A DNA stretch of 64,000 bases from Synechococcus sp. 8F6 (GTDB lineage: Bacteria; Cyanobacteriota; Cyanobacteriia; PCC-6307; Cyanobiaceae), in the NCBI RefSeq assembly GCF_002252665.1, contig NZ_NQKZ01000004.1:1-64000 (forward strand), read 5' to 3'. Both the position numbers and the translations under genes were made by a program. Under the pieces are notes generated by a model that saw nothing but the letters and a program-made list of their open reading frames with translations, did not search any database and was not told where the DNA came from. This document shows, piece by piece, positions 29,129-38,423 of this stretch (positions are counted from its first letter, which is position 1; each line of letters begins with the position of its first letter).

Positions 29129-29155
29129 AAAGGCGCCATTCGCTGATCCGGTGCC

Positions 29156-30661
29156 ATGACCCAGCTGCTCCATCCGGTCCTGCGGGAGGTGGGTTTGGAG
29201 CTGCCAGCGGGGGTGCCCAATCGGGAGGTGAGCGGCATCAGTTGTGATTCCCGCCGCGTGGGCCGGGGCACCCTGTTTGTGGGGCTGCCGGGCACCCAGG
29301 TGGATGGGGGCTGTTTTTGGCCCCAGGCGCTGCAGGCGGGGGCGGCGGCGGCTGTGATCAGCGCAGCGGCGGCGGCGGCCCAGCCCCCGGGGCCCGACGA
29401 CGCGGTGCTGATCGCCCCGGAGCCGTTGGCGCGCTGGGCTGGCTTGCTGGCGGCGGCGTTCTGGGCTCAACCGAGTCGGCGCCTGGCCTTGATCGGAGTC
29501 ACCGGCACCAACGGCAAAACCACCACCACCCACCTGATCGAGCATCTGGCCGCCCATGCCGGCCGGCCGGCGGCCCTGTTCGGCACCCTGGTGAACCGCT
29601 GGCCCGGTCAGAGCGTGACCGCCCAGCACACCACCGCCTTTGCCGATCTGCTACAGGCCCAGCTGGCCCAGGCGGTGGAGGCCGGTGCCCAGATCGGGGC
29701 GATGGAGGTGAGTTCCCATGCCCTCGACCAGCAGCGGGTGGCGGGCTGCCGCTTCGCCGGGGCGGTGTTCACCAACCTCACCCAGGACCACCTCGATTAC
29801 CACCCCTCGATGCAGGCCTACTTCGAGGCCAAGGCGCAGCTGTTTGCCGAGCCGCTGCTGGCGGGCGGGGCGGTGGTGAATGGCGATGATCCCTGGGGCG
29901 TCCAGCTGGCCCAGCGCCTTCGCGGCCGGCTGGGTGAGCGTTGCTGGCGCAGTTCCCTGCAAGACAGCGGCGCCGAGCTCACGATTCGGGATCTGGAGCT
30001 GGGGGCCGATGGCGTGCGCGGGCTGCTGGTGAGCCCGGCCGGGGAAGGGGCCTTTCACTCGCCCCTGGTGGGCCGCTTCAACCTGATGAACCTGTTGCAG
30101 GCCGTGGGGGTGTTACTCCAGCAGCAGCTGCCGCTGGAGTTGCTGCTCCAGGGCCTGGCCAGCTTCCGCGGCGTGCCCGGTCGCATGGAGCGGGTGGTGG
30201 TGGGTGATGGTGATGGCTCCCCGGCGGTGCTGGTGGATTACGCCCACACCCCCGACGGCCTGGACAATGCCCTGGCGGCCTGCCGCCCCTTCACCCGCGG
30301 CCGGTTGATCTGCGTGTTTGGCTGCGGCGGCGACCGCGACCGCAGCAAGCGCCCCCAGATGGGCGCGATCGCGGCGCGGCTGGCCGATCAGGTGGTGGTC
30401 ACCTCCGACAACCCCCGCACCGAAGACCCCTCGCAGATCCTGGCCGATGTGGTGGCCGGCATTCCTGCCGGCAGCCCCCACGACGTCGAAGGGGATCGGG
30501 CCACCGCGATCGCGGCCGCCATTGCCGGCGCTACAGCGGGAGACCTGGTGCTGATCGCCGGCAAGGGCCACGAGGACTACCAGATCCTCGGCACCACCAA
30601 GGTGCACTTTGACGACCGGGAGGAGGCCGAAAAGGCCCTGAGGGCGCGGCGAAACGGTTAG
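29156..30661 (+). CDS. murE: UDP-MurNAc-tripeptide synthetase (meso-DAP adding)
   Basis: MurE adds the third residue to the peptidoglycan stem peptide. The P-loop is [20 protein letters not shown]; the central domain has [20 protein letters not shown] and [19 protein letters not shown] with the carbamylated-lysine region; the C-terminal part has [14 protein letters not shown] and [18 protein letters not shown]. The DNPR motif is the known marker for meso-diaminopimelate as substrate. The 501-residue length is normal. Confidence 0.96.
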   Translation: MTQLLHPVLREVGLELPAGVPNREVSGISCDSRRVGRGTLFVGLPGTQVDGGCFWPQALQAGAAAAVISAAAAAAQPPGPDDAVLIAPEPLARWAGLLAAAFWAQPSRRLALIGVTGTNGKTTTTHLIEHLAAHAGRPAALFGTLVNRWPGQSVTAQHTTAFADLLQAQLAQAVEAGAQIGAMEVSSHALDQQRVAGCRFAGAVFTNLTQDHLDYHPSMQAYFEAKAQLFAEPLLAGGAVVNGDDPWGVQLAQRLRGRLGERCWRSSLQDSGAELTIRDLELGADGVRGLLVSPAGEGAFHSPLVGRFNLMNLLQAVGVLLQQQLPLELLLQGLASFRGVPGRMERVVVGDGDGSPAVLVDYAHTPDGLDNALAACRPFTRGRLICVFGCGGDRDRSKRPQMGAIAARLADQVVVTSDNPRTEDPSQILADVVAGIPAGSPHDVEGDRATAIAAAIAGATAGDLVLIAGKGHEDYQILGTTKVHFDDREEAEKALRARRNG

Positions 30662-30828
30662 ATCCGCTCGATCCGCCGCAGGCTGCAGCGCTTATTGCAC
30701 ACCTCTGCGTAGATCGGACATCCTGTGTTGAACAGTGCGTCGAAACCGTTGCGAATCCTGGCTTGTCTGGCAGATGGAGATAGCTTTCGAGGGCTGTTTA
30801 TTGAGACTCTGTGGCGTCTTCAGTCCCC

Positions 30829-31569
30829 ATGGGTAAAAAGCTTCTCGCGGAAGCTTTTGGTACGTTTTGGCTGGTGCTTGGTGGTTGCGGTAGCGCTGCA
30901 ATCGCTGCCAATTTTCCCTATTTGACCGGTGCGGATATCGCTCCAGGAAACCCCTTTGGCCTGGGCTTTCTGGGTGTGTCGCTGGCCTTCGGCCTCACGG
31001 TGGTGACGATGGCCTACGCGATCGGCCACATCTCCGGATGCCATTTGAATCCCGCGGTGAGCTTCGGCCTCTGGGCCAGTGGTCGCATGAAGGGCGCTGA
31101 ACTGCTGCCTTACATCGTGGCCCAGGTGATCGGCGGTGTCCTGGCTGGCGGGTTCATCAAGTTGGTGGTGGCCGGTGGCCCGGCCTTTGATCTGGTGATG
31201 GCGGGCAGCAACCCGCTGGCCACCAACGGCTGGGGCGCCCACTCCCCCGGTGGCTACGGCTTCTGGGCTGCCCTGATTGTGGAGCTGGTGCTTACCTTCT
31301 TCTTCCTGCTGGTGATTATTGGGGCCACCGATCGACTGGCTCCTGTCGGTTTCGCGGGTGCCGCCATCGGCCTCACCCTGGCCCTGATCCACATGATCAG
31401 CATCCCTGTTACCAATACCTCAGTGAACCCCGCCCGCAGCACCGGAGTGGCCCTGTGGGTTGGCGGTGAGGCGGTTGGTCAGCTGTGGCTGTTCTGGTTG
31501 GCCCCGATTGTGGGCGCGCTTCTGGCCGGCTGGGTCTACCGCAACGTCTTCAGCGAGGAGGTTTCCTAA
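30829..31569 (+). CDS. aqpZ: aquaporin Z
   Basis: The 246-residue water channel has six membrane helices and both NPA loops: [17 protein letters not shown] and [17 protein letters not shown], the latter with the selectivity-filter arginine. The start [20 protein letters not shown] matches AqpZ proteins. It stands alone between murE (167 bases upstream) and a strong terminator. The upstream gap is relatively AT-rich (for example TTTATTGAGACT near 30798), a plausible promoter region, but I could not fix the boxes. Confidence 0.95.
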   Translation: MGKKLLAEAFGTFWLVLGGCGSAAIAANFPYLTGADIAPGNPFGLGFLGVSLAFGLTVVTMAYAIGHISGCHLNPAVSFGLWASGRMKGAELLPYIVAQVIGGVLAGGFIKLVVAGGPAFDLVMAGSNPLATNGWGAHSPGGYGFWAALIVELVLTFFFLLVIIGATDRLAPVGFAGAAIGLTLALIHMISIPVTNTSVNPARSTGVALWVGGEAVGQLWLFWLAPIVGALLAGWVYRNVFSEEVS

Positions 31570-31614
31570 GCCGCGGGCTCCACTTTGATGGGTGGAGCAT
31601 TAAGGCAAGATCAG

Positions 31615-31637
31615 AAGGGGCGTAAGCCCCTTTTTTT
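31615..31637 (+). terminator. rho-independent terminator of aqpZ
   Basis: AAGGGGC and GCCCCTT pair around a GTAA loop and are followed by a seven-T run. It lies 46 bases after the aqpZ stop, before the convergent lyase gene. Confidence 0.92.
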
Positions 31638-31667
31638 GTGCGCTTGTCTGGCGCGGGGCTTGATCGG

Positions 31668-32849
31668 CTACACCAGGGCCAAGGCGGCCAGCAACTGATC
31701 GATCTCGGCTGCGGTGGTGGTGATGTGGGTGCACGCCCGCAGGCAAGGTGGAGCGTCGAGGCTGCGAATCCACAGCCCCTGCTCACCCAGGTGCTGCACG
31801 GTGCGGCCAGCACCACCCCCTCGGCGCAGCCGGAAGCTCACCAGGCCGGCTGGCGGGGGCTCCTGCAGCAGGGTTTCCACCTCTGGCAGCTGCTGCAATC
31901 CTCGCCAGAGCAGGCCAGCCAGCTCGCGAATCCGCTCAAGGCGTTGCCCCTCCGTGCCTTCGGCTTCCAGCAGTTGAAGGGACTGATCCAACCCTGCAAA
32001 CAGGGGGATGCAGGAGGTGGCCACCTCAAAGCGGCGGGCATCGGCGTGGAAGCCGCTGGAGCCATCGCCTTCGTGGCTGAGGCTGCGCCAGCCGATCAGG
32101 GTGGGCTGGCTCTGCGCCAGTAGCCGCGCCGAGAGGGCCGTGACGCCGAGACCCTCGGGGCCGCAACACCACTTGTGGCCGGTGCAGGCGTAGATGTCGG
32201 CGGCGGCCGCCGCTTCCGCCACCGGGATCGCCCCCAGGCTCTGCGCAGCGTCAACGAGCAGCCAGGGCTGGTTGGTGTGGCGGTTGAGCTGGGCGGCGAC
32301 TGCCGCAATCGGCATCCGCTGGCCGGTGTTCCAGAGCAGGTGCGACAGCACCACCAGCCGGGTGCGGGGCGTGAGGGCCGCCGCCAGGCGTTCCTGCACG
32401 GCGATAGCCGCTTGCTCGGGGCTGCCGGTGAGATCGCTCACCGGCAACGACTCGATCGTCAGCTGGTGCCGCCGGGCCAGCTCCCGGCAGGCGGCCACCA
32501 CCCCGGGATGCTCGCAGTCACTGATCAGCAGGCTTTCGCCCGCCTGCCAGGGCAGGCCCCAGAGCGGCAGCACGCACCCGGAGGTGACGTTTTCGGTGAA
32601 GGCCAGCCGCTGGGCCGGTACCCTTAGCCACTGGGCGAGCCGCTGGCGCAAGCCGGCAGTGGTGGCTTCGATCGCAGGCCACACGGCCGTGGTGAAGGGG
32701 CCCAACTCCTGAATCGTCTGCCAACTGGCGGTGATCGCCTGCAGCGATGGGGTTGGCAGGGGGCCCTGGCCGCCGTAATTGAAGTAGGTCTTGTTGGCCA
32801 GGGCAGGCATGAGCGCCCGCAAGGCCAGGCCGATCGGTTGGGCCGTCAA
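31668..32849 (-). CDS. class V aminotransferase-fold PLP enzyme, cysteine/cystine lyase (C-DES) type
   Basis: The 393-residue protein is of the NifS/Csd fold: KTYFNYGGQGPLPTPSLQAI near the start, LLISDCEHPGVVAACREL, the PLP aspartate in WLLVDAAQSLGAIPV, and the Schiff-base lysine in YACTGHKWCCGPEGLG. The FNYGGQGP start resembles the cyanobacterial C-DES lyase, which splits cystine to supply sulfur for iron-sulfur clusters; other cysteine desulfurases start differently. It ends the minus-strand run from rpmH and comes 21 bases after a tiny membrane protein gene. Confidence 0.83.
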   Translation of the reverse strand: MTAQPIGLALRALMPALANKTYFNYGGQGPLPTPSLQAITASWQTIQELGPFTTAVWPAIEATTAGLRQRLAQWLRVPAQRLAFTENVTSGCVLPLWGLPWQAGESLLISDCEHPGVVAACRELARRHQLTIESLPVSDLTGSPEQAAIAVQERLAAALTPRTRLVVLSHLLWNTGQRMPIAAVAAQLNRHTNQPWLLVDAAQSLGAIPVAEAAAAADIYACTGHKWCCGPEGLGVTALSARLLAQSQPTLIGWRSLSHEGDGSSGFHADARRFEVATSCIPLFAGLDQSLQLLEAEGTEGQRLERIRELAGLLWRGLQQLPEVETLLQEPPPAGLVSFRLRRGGGAGRTVQHLGEQGLWIRSLDAPPCLRACTHITTTAAEIDQLLAALALV

Positions 32850-32870
32850 TCCGGTTGGGTTATCAATGGA

Positions 32871-33050
32871 TCAGAGCACCTGGCCCACCATCACGGCCGC
32901 CACGGCCGAAAACAGGGTGATGCCGAGGGCGGTGAGGGGGTTCTGGCCCTGGGCTACCGCCAGGCTGGTGATCAGGCCAGCACCGATGCAGGCCACGGCC
33001 AGCTGGCTGGTGAGTTCGCCGCGATCGCGGGGGGCGGGATTGGGCAGCAC
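32871..33050 (-). CDS. tiny two-helix membrane protein
   Basis: Minus-strand codons give 59 residues with PNPAPRDRGELTSQLAVACI and two hydrophobic stretches (ACIGAGLITSLAVA; ALGITLFSAVAAVMVGQVL) separated by QGQNPLT. The pattern is that of a small integral membrane protein. The only standard start in the frame is GTG at 33048-33050, yet the frame stays open upstream to 33128 with protein-like codons (AETIGLRSPTAEIPA), so the true start may be a non-standard codon. Function unknown. It sits between ycf46 and the C-DES-type gene. Confidence 0.6.
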   Translation of the reverse strand: MLPNPAPRDRGELTSQLAVACIGAGLITSLAVAQGQNPLTALGITLFSAVAAVMVGQVL

Positions 33051-33140
33051 GGCAGGGATCTCGGCTGTTGGCGACCGTAGGCCGATCGTTTCGGCTCGAC
33101 CCGGTTGGGCCCACGCCTTGTTACCTGGCGTCGGAGTTCG

Positions 33141-34640
33141 TTACGGGCCGCAATCTGCAGCGGCTTGAGCCAGGCTCGCCGGACGGGCACGGCCGCTGCT
33201 GGCCCAGATCTGCAGGGCCTCGAGTTGCTCCCGCGCGGTGCGCGAGAGGGGCACCACCTGGCTGGCGGCGGCGATCAGGTCGGCTTCGCCAAACTCCCGC
33301 TGCTGCGCGAAGGCCAGGTGCATGGCCTCGATCACCGTCTGCTCCAGTTCGGCGCCCGAGAAGCCCACAGTGCGGTCCACCAGCACATCCAAGGGAATGG
33401 CGTGGGCGGGCCGGCGCCGGCGCAACTGCAGATCCAGGATGGCGCGGCGCTCGGCGGGGCTGGGCAGATCCAGCAGAAAGATCTCGTCAAAGCGGCCCTT
33501 GCGCAGCAGCTCGGCCGGCAGTTTGTCGACGCCGTTGGCGGTGGCCACCACGAACACGGCGCTGGTTTTCTCCGCCATCCAGGTGAGCACTGTGCCCAGC
33601 ACCCGTTGGCTGGTGCCGCCGTCGCTGCGCGAATCGCCGCCAAAGCCCTTGTCGATCTCATCGATCCAGAGCACGCAGGGGGCCATCGCCTCAGCGCGCT
33701 GGATCATGTCGCGGGTGCGGGCCTCCGACGCCCCCACCAGGCCGGCGAACAGGCGGCCCACATCGAGGCGCAACAGCGGCATGCTCCAGCTGTGGGCGAT
33801 CGCCTTGGCCGTGAGCGATTTGCCCGTGCCCTGGGGCCCCACCAGCAGCACGCCTCGGGGTAACGGCAGGCCGTAGCGCATCGCCTCCTCGCTGAAGGCC
33901 ATGTGACGCTGCTCCAACCAGTGCTTGAGGGCATCAAGGCCGCCGATGTCGGCAGGGGTGGCCTCGCTGGGGCAGTACTCCAGCAGTTCGCTCTTGGCGA
34001 TCGCCTGACGCTTTTCCTCCAGCACCTCCGCCAGATCCTCCTCCCCGAGCTGGCCACGGCGCGCCAGGGCCCGGGCGGCCAGCTGCCGCACCCGCTGTTC
34101 GCTGAGGCCATGGCAGGCGGCGGTGAGTTGGGCCGCCACAACCGGATCGAGGGGCAGGCCACTGGCGCGGGCGATCGTGCTCAGCAGTTGGCGGATCTCC
34201 TCGGCATCCGGCAAGGGCAGATCCAGCAGGGTGATGCTGTCTTCCAGCTCCCGCGGCACCGCCCAGTCGGGGGCCGTGATCACCAGGGTGCGGGGGGCCT
34301 GGCGCAGGCTGGAGGCGAGGTTGCGCAGCCGGCGGCAGACGCCAGCGTCGTCGCAGTAGCGATGGAAATCGCGTAGCACCAGCAGGGCGCCCTGCTCTGG
34401 AGGCAGGGGATCGAGGCAGGCCAGCGCCGCCATCGGGTTGCGGGCCCCTTCCCCGCTGCGGTTGGGGGCGCCGCTGAGGCCGTCGATGAAGTCCCAGCGC
34501 AGCAGGGTGCGGCCCCCCAGCCTCTGGGCGGCCTGCTCCAGCAGGCTGTCGACCCGTTCCTCTTCAAGGCTGCGGATCCACAGGATCGGCGTGCGGGCGC
34601 GGATCAGCAGATCGAGTTGGTCGGCCCAGCTTTCGTTCAC
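33141..34640 (-). CDS. ycf46: Ycf46-type AAA ATPase
   Basis: The 499-residue protein has an N-terminal domain (DQLDLLIRARTPILWIRSLE) and one AAA module: Walker A LLVGPQGTGKSLTAKAIAHS, Walker B CVLWIDEIDKGFGG, sensor region VVATANGVDKLPAELLRKG and arginine finger region RFDEIFLLDLP. Ycf46 is conserved in cyanobacteria and red algal plastids; work in Synechocystis links it to carbon uptake regulation, but the mechanism is unclear. The chosen start is GTG 34638-34640, 10 bases after the DUF177 stop; a longer frame upstream is poor in protein features. Confidence 0.92.
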   Translation of the reverse strand: MNESWADQLDLLIRARTPILWIRSLEEERVDSLLEQAAQRLGGRTLLRWDFIDGLSGAPNRSGEGARNPMAALACLDPLPPEQGALLVLRDFHRYCDDAGVCRRLRNLASSLRQAPRTLVITAPDWAVPRELEDSITLLDLPLPDAEEIRQLLSTIARASGLPLDPVVAAQLTAACHGLSEQRVRQLAARALARRGQLGEEDLAEVLEEKRQAIAKSELLEYCPSEATPADIGGLDALKHWLEQRHMAFSEEAMRYGLPLPRGVLLVGPQGTGKSLTAKAIAHSWSMPLLRLDVGRLFAGLVGASEARTRDMIQRAEAMAPCVLWIDEIDKGFGGDSRSDGGTSQRVLGTVLTWMAEKTSAVFVVATANGVDKLPAELLRKGRFDEIFLLDLPSPAERRAILDLQLRRRRPAHAIPLDVLVDRTVGFSGAELEQTVIEAMHLAFAQQREFGEADLIAAASQVVPLSRTAREQLEALQIWASSGRARPASLAQAAADCGP

Positions 34641-34650
34641 GGCGGCAGGC

Positions 34651-35157
34651 CTAGGAGCGCAGGCCCTGCAGGGCCTGCCAGCGGGGATCGATGCCGGAGC
34701 TGTCGCTGGTCCAGGTGGCCGGCCCGGGGCAGTCGCTGCCGCAGTGGTTGACGATCGGCAGCTGCAGGTTGAGCTGCTCAAAGATCCAGTGCTCTGGATC
34801 GAAGCTGCCACGGGGATCGAGCTGCTCCATCAGGCCGCCGTCATCGCCCTCGCCCTCCAAGGCCACCGGATCGCTGGTGGCAGGTTCGCCGATCCAGAGC
34901 AGCTCCTTACCGGAGGCCCGCAGCGGCCGGTTGAAGTGCTGCAGGCAGCGGTCGCAGCAGAGGGTCACGATCGTGTCCACTTCGCCTTCCACCTCCAGCA
35001 CGGTGCCGCGATGGGTGGCGTGCAGCTGGCCGCGCACCGGGGTGAGGCTGTCCAGGCCGGCAATCGGCTGGTTGACCAACCAGTGGCGTCCGGCGTCGAG
35101 GTGCTTGAGCTCCTGCAGGGGAACGGGATGCAGGGGCAGGTCGGGCACGCTGGACAC
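34651..35157 (-). CDS. DUF177 (YceD) protein
   Basis: The 168-residue protein has the YceD pattern: VTLCCDRCLQHFNRPL with two conserved cysteines, and a second pair in NHCGSDCPGPATW near the end, a possible zinc site. YceD proteins associate with 23S rRNA processing, and in most bacteria the gene precedes rpmF (ribosomal protein L32). Here it lies instead between yidC and ycf46, so the usual link is lost. It is likely cotranscribed with both. Confidence 0.85.
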   Translation of the reverse strand: MSSVPDLPLHPVPLQELKHLDAGRHWLVNQPIAGLDSLTPVRGQLHATHRGTVLEVEGEVDTIVTLCCDRCLQHFNRPLRASGKELLWIGEPATSDPVALEGEGDDGGLMEQLDPRGSFDPEHWIFEQLNLQLPIVNHCGSDCPGPATWTSDSSGIDPRWQALQGLRS

Positions 35158-35177
35158 GGCAATCGGGGTGCTGCGGG

Positions 35178-36305
35178 TTACTTCTTGCCCTTCGGTTCGA
35201 AGGGCAGGCGGCCGCCACTGGCACTGACGGTGACCGTCTGTTGGGCCATCTGTTGATCAAGGATGGCCTGCAGGTTGTCGGGCAGGGCCTCACGGCTGAG
35301 CAGGAAGGTCTGCAAGGCCTGGAAGATGTTGGCCACCACCATGTAGAGCAGCACCCCGGCCGGCAGGGGGAAGAACAGGAACATGCCGGTGATCATCACC
35401 GGGGTGATCTTGTTGGCCGTGGACTGCTGGGGGTTGGCCGGCATGCCCATGCCCGAGAGGATCTGGGAGGCGAACAGGCTGGCGCCGAAGCCCGCCACCA
35501 GGATGGCGATGTCCCAGTTGACCGCGCCGTCGGTGTAGAAGCCCACCTGGCCCAGGGCCTTGATGAACAGGAAGCCGCTGCGGGCCGCCAGGCCGGGGAT
35601 CTTGGCCTCCACAGTGGCGTCGCCGGTGGTCAGGGCGGTGATGGTGCCATCGGCGGCCACGCTCACCACGCCCTCACCCTTGGTGACGCTCCAGGTGGGG
35701 GTGAAGGCATCGCCGTTGTCGACGTCGCCCAACACCGCAGCGAAGCTCTCACCGTCTTTGGTGTGCAGCTTCACCTGGGCCGCATCACCCACGCCGAGCT
35801 TGGTGCCGCCCTCAAGGCTGGCGATCACCGGCACATGGCTGGTTTCGGTGATGAAGATGGAATGGCTGGCGCTGTTGAACGGCTTGGGTTCCACCGCCGC
35901 GATCTGCTCGGCCGGCAGCACCTTGAGGTTGAGGGTGTAAGGCACATCGGCAAACGGTGAGCCCCGCAGGGTGGCGAACAGGGCGAACAGGATCGGCATC
36001 TGCACCAGCAGGGGCAGGCAGCCCGCCAGGGGGCTGCCGAACTCCTTCATCAACTGCCCCAGTTCCTCCTGCTGCTTCTGGGGGTTGTTGGCGTATTTGG
36101 CCTTGATCTCGGCTTGCCGCTTCTGCATGGCGGGCTGGGCAATCCGCATCCGACGGGCGTTGCGGATTGAACCGGCGCTCAAGGGAAACAGCGCCAGGCG
36201 GATCACCACCGTGAGCGCAATGATCGCCAGCCCGTAGCTGGGCACCAATCCATAGAAGAAATCGAGGATCGGGAGCAGCAGGTTGTCGGAGATGTAGCCG
36301 ATCAC
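35178..36305 (-). CDS. yidC: membrane protein insertase YidC with BIG2-like lumenal insert
   Basis: YidC/Alb3 inserts membrane and thylakoid proteins. Conserved segments are [40 protein letters not shown] and [20 protein letters not shown] (first helices), and [20 protein letters not shown] through [20 protein letters not shown] (last helices). Between these, residues about 120-250 form a soluble insert whose second half ([35 protein letters not shown]) is like a bacterial Ig-like BIG2 domain. The gene belongs to the rpmH-rnpA-PH-yidC operon, a classical grouping. Confidence 0.95.
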   Translation of the reverse strand: MIGYISDNLLLPILDFFYGLVPSYGLAIIALTVVIRLALFPLSAGSIRNARRMRIAQPAMQKRQAEIKAKYANNPQKQQEELGQLMKEFGSPLAGCLPLLVQMPILFALFATLRGSPFADVPYTLNLKVLPAEQIAAVEPKPFNSASHSIFITETSHVPVIASLEGGTKLGVGDAAQVKLHTKDGESFAAVLGDVDNGDAFTPTWSVTKGEGVVSVAADGTITALTTGDATVEAKIPGLAARSGFLFIKALGQVGFYTDGAVNWDIAILVAGFGASLFASQILSGMGMPANPQQSTANKITPVMITGMFLFFPLPAGVLLYMVVANIFQALQTFLLSREALPDNLQAILDQQMAQQTVTVSASGGRLPFEPKGKK

Positions 36306-36361
36306 GGCAGAGGGGCTCTGGGGGTAGGGGGAGGGAGCATGGGCTCAGTTTGACTGATGGT

Positions 36362-36769
36362 CTAGGCGGCCATGCCCTTGGGTGTGGAGGCCTTGGCCTG
36401 GCGGCGCTCCTCGATGTAGGTCTCCAGCTCGCGGAACCGCGGCACCGCCCGCATCTCCAGCTTGGAGCCGTCGGTGAGCACCAGCACCATGTCGCCCCAG
36501 AGGCCGAAGCCCCGCGGCACACTGCGCACCTCGCGGATCTGGCTGTACACCACCTGGGTGCGGTCGCGGCCCAGCCAGCCGCCATTCACTTCGATGCGGC
36601 GGCTGGTGATCCGGAAACGCAGCCACAGGGCCCGCACAATCGCGCCCACGGCGAAGGGGATGCCGATCAGCGTGAGCCCCAGGAGCAGGTTGAACACCAG
36701 ATCTCCCTTGGCGGGCCCGCCCTCGTAGAACACGGTTTCCTGGATGGTGGCGCCGGTGCCTGTGCTCAT
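36362..36769 (-). CDS. PH-domain membrane protein
   Basis: The 135-residue protein has a short start, one long hydrophobic segment (LVFNLLLGLTLIGIPFAVGA) and a bacterial PH-like domain (RITSRRIEVNGGWLGRDRTQ, VVYSQIREVRSVPRGFGLWG, DMVLVLTDGSKLEMRAVPRF). The gene overlaps rnpA by four bases (ATGA). This position between rnpA and yidC is occupied by a PH-like protein in many cyanobacteria; its role is unknown. Confidence 0.85.
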   Translation of the reverse strand: MSTGTGATIQETVFYEGGPAKGDLVFNLLLGLTLIGIPFAVGAIVRALWLRFRITSRRIEVNGGWLGRDRTQVVYSQIREVRSVPRGFGLWGDMVLVLTDGSKLEMRAVPRFRELETYIEERRQAKASTPKGMAA

Positions 36770-37149
36770 GGCGTCAGACCTGCTTGCTGGAGGAGTTGGC
36801 TGCATTCTCCCAGCAGGGCCTCTGGGGTGAGATCGGCGCTGCCCGGTTTGAGGCTCAGCAGCAGCCACAGGCAGCGTTCGGAGACAGCGGGTGGCTGGGC
36901 CAGCAGGTGGGCGTGGAGCAGACGGCGCAGGCGGTTGCGGCGCACGGCCCGCTTGTGCACCTTGCTGCTGACCACCACACCACAACGCCAGGGACTGGGC
37001 GGGCAGGTTTGCTGCTCGACGGGAAGCAACTGGGGCTGGGCCTCCAGAATCCGGAGCAGCACAAAAGGGCCGTGGAAGCGACGGCCCTTTTGATACATCC
37101 GGTCAAACACCCTTTGCCCCTTCAACCGGTGGCACTGGGGCAGGGCCAA
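36766..37149 (-). CDS. rnpA: ribonuclease P protein component
   Basis: RnpA helps the RNase P RNA to process tRNA 5' ends. The 127-residue basic protein starts MALPQCHRLKGQRVFDRMYQ and carries the RNR motif region VVVSSKVHKRAVRRNRLRRL. It follows rpmH by 5 bases, the standard arrangement. The RNase P RNA gene was not found in this window. Confidence 0.95.
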   Translation of the reverse strand: MALPQCHRLKGQRVFDRMYQKGRRFHGPFVLLRILEAQPQLLPVEQQTCPPSPWRCGVVVSSKVHKRAVRRNRLRRLLHAHLLAQPPAVSERCLWLLLSLKPGSADLTPEALLGECSQLLQQAGLTP

Positions 37150-37154
37150 GGGCC

Positions 37155-37292
37155 TTAAACGGCGAGGCGGGCCCGGCCGCGGCGACGGCGGGTGCGGATC
37201 ACGCGACGGCCGGTGTGGGTGCGCATGCGCACGCGGAAGCCAGACACACGCTTGCGCTTACGGCTTGTTCCTTCCAGGGTGCGCTTGGTCAT
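37155..37292 (-). CDS. rpmH: 50S ribosomal protein L34
   Basis: A 45-residue, very basic protein, [20 protein letters not shown] at the start and [19 protein letters not shown] near the end, is a plain L34. The ATG is at 37290-37292. It leads the rpmH-rnpA-PH-yidC run. I see no DnaA-box cluster here, so there is no sign of an origin. Confidence 0.97.
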   Translation of the reverse strand: MTKRTLEGTSRKRKRVSGFRVRMRTHTGRRVIRTRRRRGRARLAV

Positions 37293-37381
37293 GACTGGCT
37301 GCTCGCTGCGCTCGTCGCGTCGGTAGTGGGCGTTGGGGCCAACCTATCAGGCGGGGTTGGCGGACTAAGCGGGAGGCAGGC

Positions 37382-37960
37382 TCAGTTGTTGGGCGGATCG
37401 ATCTGGATCAGCCAGCTGCCCAGGTAGCCGGCCATCGGCACGTCGCCAGGGGCCTGGGCCAGGGCATTGAACTGATACATGCCGATGTTGAACGGGTTGA
37501 AGATGTTCATGTACACCCCGATCGTGCCGGTGTCGGGCACGGGGGTGTCGGGGAAGATCTCGATAGCCCTGCCGTTCTCGGCGATCTCAATGGTGGCCGG
37601 GATCGTTTCCTGGCACCTGGTGCGCGACATCATGCCGCCTTCACTCATCTTGCAAAGCTTGACCCGCTTGGGATCGATTTTGGCGTCGAAGTAGCTGGGG
37701 ATGGTGATGCTCAGCTTGAGGATGGCGGTTTTGCGATCCTTCGGTTTGAGGATCAGGTAGTACTCCGAGCGCTTGAGGCGCTGGGTATCGGTCATGAAGT
37801 AGTAGAGCTTGCGGTAGTCCTTGGTGTTGTCCCAGCGGAACTCCATCAAGCTCGGTGTGCCCTGGGCCAGCACTCCTGCGGGCTGGGTGCTGAGGGCGAC
37901 GGCGCCGGCTCCGGCCAGGGCGGCAAGGCTCAGCAGGGGGCGCAGGGAAGGGAAACCCAT
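37382..37960 (-). CDS. exported DUF2808 protein
   Basis: The 192-residue protein has a signal peptide (RPLLSLAALAGAGAVALSTQ ending near GVLAQG) and a mature domain with TPSLMEFRWDNTKDYRKLYY, KRSEYYLILKPKDRKTAILK and IPSYFDAKIDPKRVKLCKMS, the cyanobacterial DUF2808 pattern. Such proteins are exported to the periplasm or lumen; function unknown. The repeated Phe/Asn segment MNIFNPFNIGMYQFN is unusual. The ATG at 37958-37960 is the chosen start. Confidence 0.85.
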   Translation of the reverse strand: MGFPSLRPLLSLAALAGAGAVALSTQPAGVLAQGTPSLMEFRWDNTKDYRKLYYFMTDTQRLKRSEYYLILKPKDRKTAILKLSITIPSYFDAKIDPKRVKLCKMSEGGMMSRTRCQETIPATIEIAENGRAIEIFPDTPVPDTGTIGVYMNIFNPFNIGMYQFNALAQAPGDVPMAGYLGSWLIQIDPPNN

Positions 37961-38045
37961 CAGGGCGATACCGATCAAGACCACAATTCTCGTCAGCTGG
38001 CAGCGACCCAGGTGGCCGTGGTGGCCGGACCCACAGGTGGCGGGG

Positions 38046-38423
38046 TCAGTGTTGGACCCGGTCGGGGCGCAGGCGGGCGGCCTCCCGCAGGTAGGGGTGC
38101 ACGGGCGTCCGCTCCGGGTGCAGCCAGGCATGGGCCAGCAGCCGGATGCAGCGGGGCAGATCGCCCGCCACCACCATCTGCTGGCAATCGAGCAGGGCCA
38201 CCTGCTCCCAGCCGGCCTGGCGTCGGGCGATGGCGGCCGGGAAGCAGGCATCGAGGTCGCGGGTCACCGAAAAGGTGACCGACACCACCTGCGCTCCTGC
38301 CAGGCCGTTGCGTGCCACCAGCGCATCCACCAGTTCGGCCACCGCCACCTCGATCGCCTCGGCGGAGTTGGCGTCGGCAGTGGTGGCCCCGCGCAGGGCC
38401 CGTAGGACAAACCCCTGACTCAT
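38046..38423 (-). CDS. aroH: chorismate mutase, AroH class
   Basis: This enzyme converts chorismate to prephenate for phenylalanine and tyrosine. The 125-residue protein has the AroH-type trimer pattern: VLRALRGATTADANSAEAIE (active-site Arg), VSVTFSVTRDLDACFPAAIA and VALLDCQQMVVAGDLPRCIR. The start overlaps the sppA stop by four bases (ATGA). The end is rich in Arg (YLREAARLRPDR). Confidence 0.92.
   Translation of the reverse strand: MSQGFVLRALRGATTADANSAEAIEVAVAELVDALVARNGLAGAQVVSVTFSVTRDLDACFPAAIARRQAGWEQVALLDCQQMVVAGDLPRCIRLLAHAWLHPERTPVHPYLREAARLRPDRVQH

Noticed and set aside
37155-37382. Replication origin near rpmH
   Set aside because: rpmH-rnpA lies near oriC in some bacteria, but I see no dnaA or dnaN gene and no DnaA-box cluster here.
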